Shown in pieces: positions 14,149 to 15,778 of a DNA stretch of 15,778 nt; position 1 is the first letter of the stretch, and every line of letters begins with the position of its first letter. The position numbers were made by a program, and so were the translations under genes. The notes beneath the pieces were generated by a model. The model was not told the DNA's origin and ran no database searches. It was given only the letters and a program-made list of their open reading frames with translations. Source of the DNA: Dehalococcoidia bacterium (GTDB taxonomy: Bacteria > Chloroflexota > Dehalococcoidia > Dehalococcoidales > Fen-1064); contig PMCB01000097.1 in the NCBI GenBank assembly GCA_003153955.1, forward strand, positions 1 to 15,778. The letters are read 5' to 3'.

Positions 14149-15054
14149 TTATCCGGTCACATCCCGCTTGCGGAATAGATAGAAACTGAAAACCAAAAAG
14201 ATGATGCTGTAAAGACCTAAAATTACAAACGCATGGGTTAAGCTCGGTATCGTAGTATCCGTACCCCCGCCGCCCCCTCCAAACCTGCCGGGAAGTTTAT
14301 TTAAGGCCGTAATGGCGGTTACGTTAGCATTCAACAGGTACGCTGGGACTTTGGCAATCCAACCGCCGGCTGCTGTCATGAAAGTAGTGATAATGGCTTC
14401 CAGAAACACCACGCCGATGCCGGTCGCAATACCGGGCATTGCGGAACGGCCCACAATCGCCATCATAAATCCAAGCAATGCAAATGGCATAATGACATAG
14501 AAAGTACGCCAATACTGAAGAAATTGCATCCATACATAAGAGCCGGTAAGAAAACTAAAGCTGTAAGCATTGCCGCCAAGTCCGGTAGTAATCAGGCCCA
14601 TGATAAAACCGGCAATAACGGCGATCAGCATGCCTATCAGGATCAGAACGCCTAAAGAGACCAGTTTGGCAACGATAAACTTGAAGCGGCTCTCACTTGA
14701 CACGAGCGCCGGACGAATTGTTTTCCAGTTATACTCGCCGCCCATTGAACTGGCTGTCAGGATAATGGCGAGGACTGTGCCGAACGATGCCATCATTGAA
14801 AACGAAAATGGCACTGCCGACTGCAGGCCTAAAAGCGCAGCGATATTTCCTGCTCCGATTCCGGTACCGGGCGTTTTAACCTTAGAAATCGCCAGAAGCA
14901 GTAAATTTACTAACACAATAATACCGACAAGAATGGAAAGTAAAACCCATGTCATTTGGCGTTTGCGCAGCTTGAGGAACTCCGCCCCGATCATTCTGCC
15001 TAATCCCGAAACAAAAGTTTCTTTTTTCACAACAGAAACATTACTAGTCACCAC
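14149..15054 (-). CDS. ABC-2 type transporter permease
   Basis: 301 aa. GTG start at 15054 with GGAGGT just upstream; a second GTG follows immediately and could also serve. About six membrane helices are visible: roughly 36-57, 82-104, 127-157, 184-202, 208-228 and 272-294. The sequence GGEYNWKTIRPALVSSESR (105-123) after helix 2 matches the usual short motif of ABC-2 permeases (E-Y-x-x-x-T-x-R). An outer loop before the last helix has a run of six or more glycines (259-264). It overlaps the end of the ATPase gene by 11 bp, so the two are translated together and form one transporter. Such pairs export peptides, antibiotics or lipids, or protect against antimicrobials; the cargo is unknown. 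Confidence 0.88.
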   Translation of the reverse strand: MVTSNVSVVKKETFVSGLGRMIGAEFLKLRKRQMTWVLLSILVGIIVLVNLLLLAISKVKTPGTGIGAGNIAALLGLQSAVPFSFSMMASFGTVLAIILTASSMGGEYNWKTIRPALVSSESRFKFIVAKLVSLGVLILIGMLIAVIAGFIMGLITTGLGGNAYSFSFLTGSYVWMQFLQYWRTFYVIMPFALLGFMMAIVGRSAMPGIATGIGVVFLEAIITTFMTAAGGWIAKVPAYLLNANVTAITALNKLPGRFGGGGGGTDTTIPSLTHAFVILGLYSIIFLVFSFYLFRKRDVTG

Positions 15055-15778
15055 TCGTACCTCCGGTTAATTGCAGGAAAACGCTTTCCAGGCTCGAAGT
15101 GCGATTCACCAGCTCAGAGACCATGATTCCTTTTTGCACCAGGGCCATGTTGACCTCGGCGCTGCGCTCGCTGGGAATATCTAACACCAGATAGTCGTCT
15201 TCTTTTTTTATTGACTTAACCCATGAAATGCCGCGTAATATAATGGTCGCCTTTTCAACATCGTTTACTCTTATTTGTAAAAGATTGCCATGCGAAAGGA
15301 GCTCTTTGATGGGAGAATTCGCAATCACAATACCCTGCTTAACAATGGCGACATGGTCACAGACCATTTCGACTTCATGCAGCAGGTGGCTGCAAAGCAA
15401 GACCGCCCGGCTCTCATGTGCCAGTTTCGGGATAAGATCCCGTATTTCTTTGGTACCCGCCGGATCCAGACCGTTGGTCGGTTCATCCAGAATGATCAGC
15501 TCCGGGTCGCGTAATAGTGTCGAGGCGATGCCCAGCCGCTGTTTCATTCCCATCGAATAATGGCCGTACTGGTCTTTGGCCCGGTCTAACAGAGTTACCC
15601 GTTCCAGCACTTCGGTGATCTTACTTTTCGGGATATCGCCGATGGATTTAGCCAGCACCGCCAAGTTATCCCAACCGGACAGGTAAGGATAAAAAGCCGG
15701 CTCCTCGATAATAGCGCCAATACGCCGGAGAGCGGCCCAACGATGGCCGTCTTGTTTTACCCCGAAGAGTTCGACGCT
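15044..15778 (-). CDS. ABC transporter ATP-binding protein, partial (5' end beyond window)
   Basis: 244 residues are visible and the frame stays open to the right edge; the true start and Walker A lie outside. A TTG at 15664 could be mistaken for a start, but it encodes Leu in the conserved sequence LSGWDNLAVLA. Visible parts, in order: Q-loop region IGAIIEEPAFYPYLSG, with Glu where many ATPases have Gln, as is usual in the BcrA-like group; signature YSMGMKQRLGIA; Walker B LIILDEPTNGLDP with D-loop; and H-loop LLCSHLLHEVE. A C-terminal regulatory domain of about 80 residues follows. The gene ends inside the start of the permease gene (11-bp overlap), so they form one exporter. It resembles antibiotic or lantibiotic resistance ATPases (BcrA type). 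Confidence 0.92.
   Translation of the reverse strand, partial: SVELFGVKQDGHRWAALRRIGAIIEEPAFYPYLSGWDNLAVLAKSIGDIPKSKITEVLERVTLLDRAKDQYGHYSMGMKQRLGIASTLLRDPELIILDEPTNGLDPAGTKEIRDLIPKLAHESRAVLLCSHLLHEVEMVCDHVAIVKQGIVIANSPIKELLSHGNLLQIRVNDVEKATIILRGISWVKSIKKEDDYLVLDIPSERSAEVNMALVQKGIMVSELVNRTSSLESVFLQLTGGTSGD

Noticed and set aside
14570..15070. 166-aa rightward frame opposite the ABC permease
   Set aside because: It is antisense to a coding region with clear membrane helices, and its composition is that of a reversed hydrophobic protein.
15044..15664. ABC ATPase treated as a complete short protein starting at 15664
   Set aside because: The frame continues without a stop to the window edge and encodes the conserved Q-loop region upstream, so the gene is cut by the window, not truncated.

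Overview
The window (about 15.8 kb, mid-range GC, dense genes with good Shine-Dalgarno sites) comes from a bacterial chromosome. It holds eleven protein genes: ten complete, and one (the ABC ATPase) cut by the right edge. No rRNA, tRNA, CRISPR array, transposase, phage gene or integrase is visible. A tandem hot-dog MaoC-like acyl dehydratase, sugar catabolism and a DMSO-reductase-family molybdoenzyme suggest an anaerobic or facultative heterotroph. My tentative guess is an uncultured Chloroflexota-like lineage, but nothing in the window proves the phylum.

Layout. 50-1183 (-) is a MaoC-like two-domain dehydratase. 1184-1981 is a long non-coding stretch packed with short perfect hairpins of at least two families. 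1982-2824 (+) is a short-chain dehydrogenase. 2825-3114 carries more hairpins, then a near-ideal sigma-70 promoter. 3115-5448 (+) is a two-gene operon: an AraA/FucI-like aldose isomerase and a ketose 3-epimerase-like TIM barrel, closed by an intrinsic terminator at 5477-5518. 5625-7082 (+) is a GH29 alpha-L-fucosidase. 7173-9656 (+) is a solitary molybdopterin oxidoreductase. A bidirectional terminator at 9679-9716 separates these from a leftward block: a sorbitol/xylitol-dehydrogenase-like MDR enzyme (9742-10773), a GH51 alpha-L-arabinofuranosidase (10844-12319), a DHA2-type MFS transporter (12462-13898), and an ABC-2 permease plus ATPase (14149-right edge).

How it may work together (inference). 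Two cytoplasmic exo-glycosidases release L-fucose and L-arabinose from imported oligosaccharides. The isomerase and epimerase would convert an aldose to a ketose and then to its C3 epimer, and the MDR enzyme could reduce or oxidise the ketose/polyol. No sugar kinase or aldolase is present here, so a route without phosphorylation, or one completed elsewhere, should be considered. The molybdoenzyme lacks electron-transfer and membrane subunits and any Tat signal; its substrate is unknown. The two visible transporters look like export or multidrug types, so the sugar importer is not in this window.

Four start sites differ from the longest open frame and were set from Shine-Dalgarno positions: 1183, 1982, 5625 and 13898.
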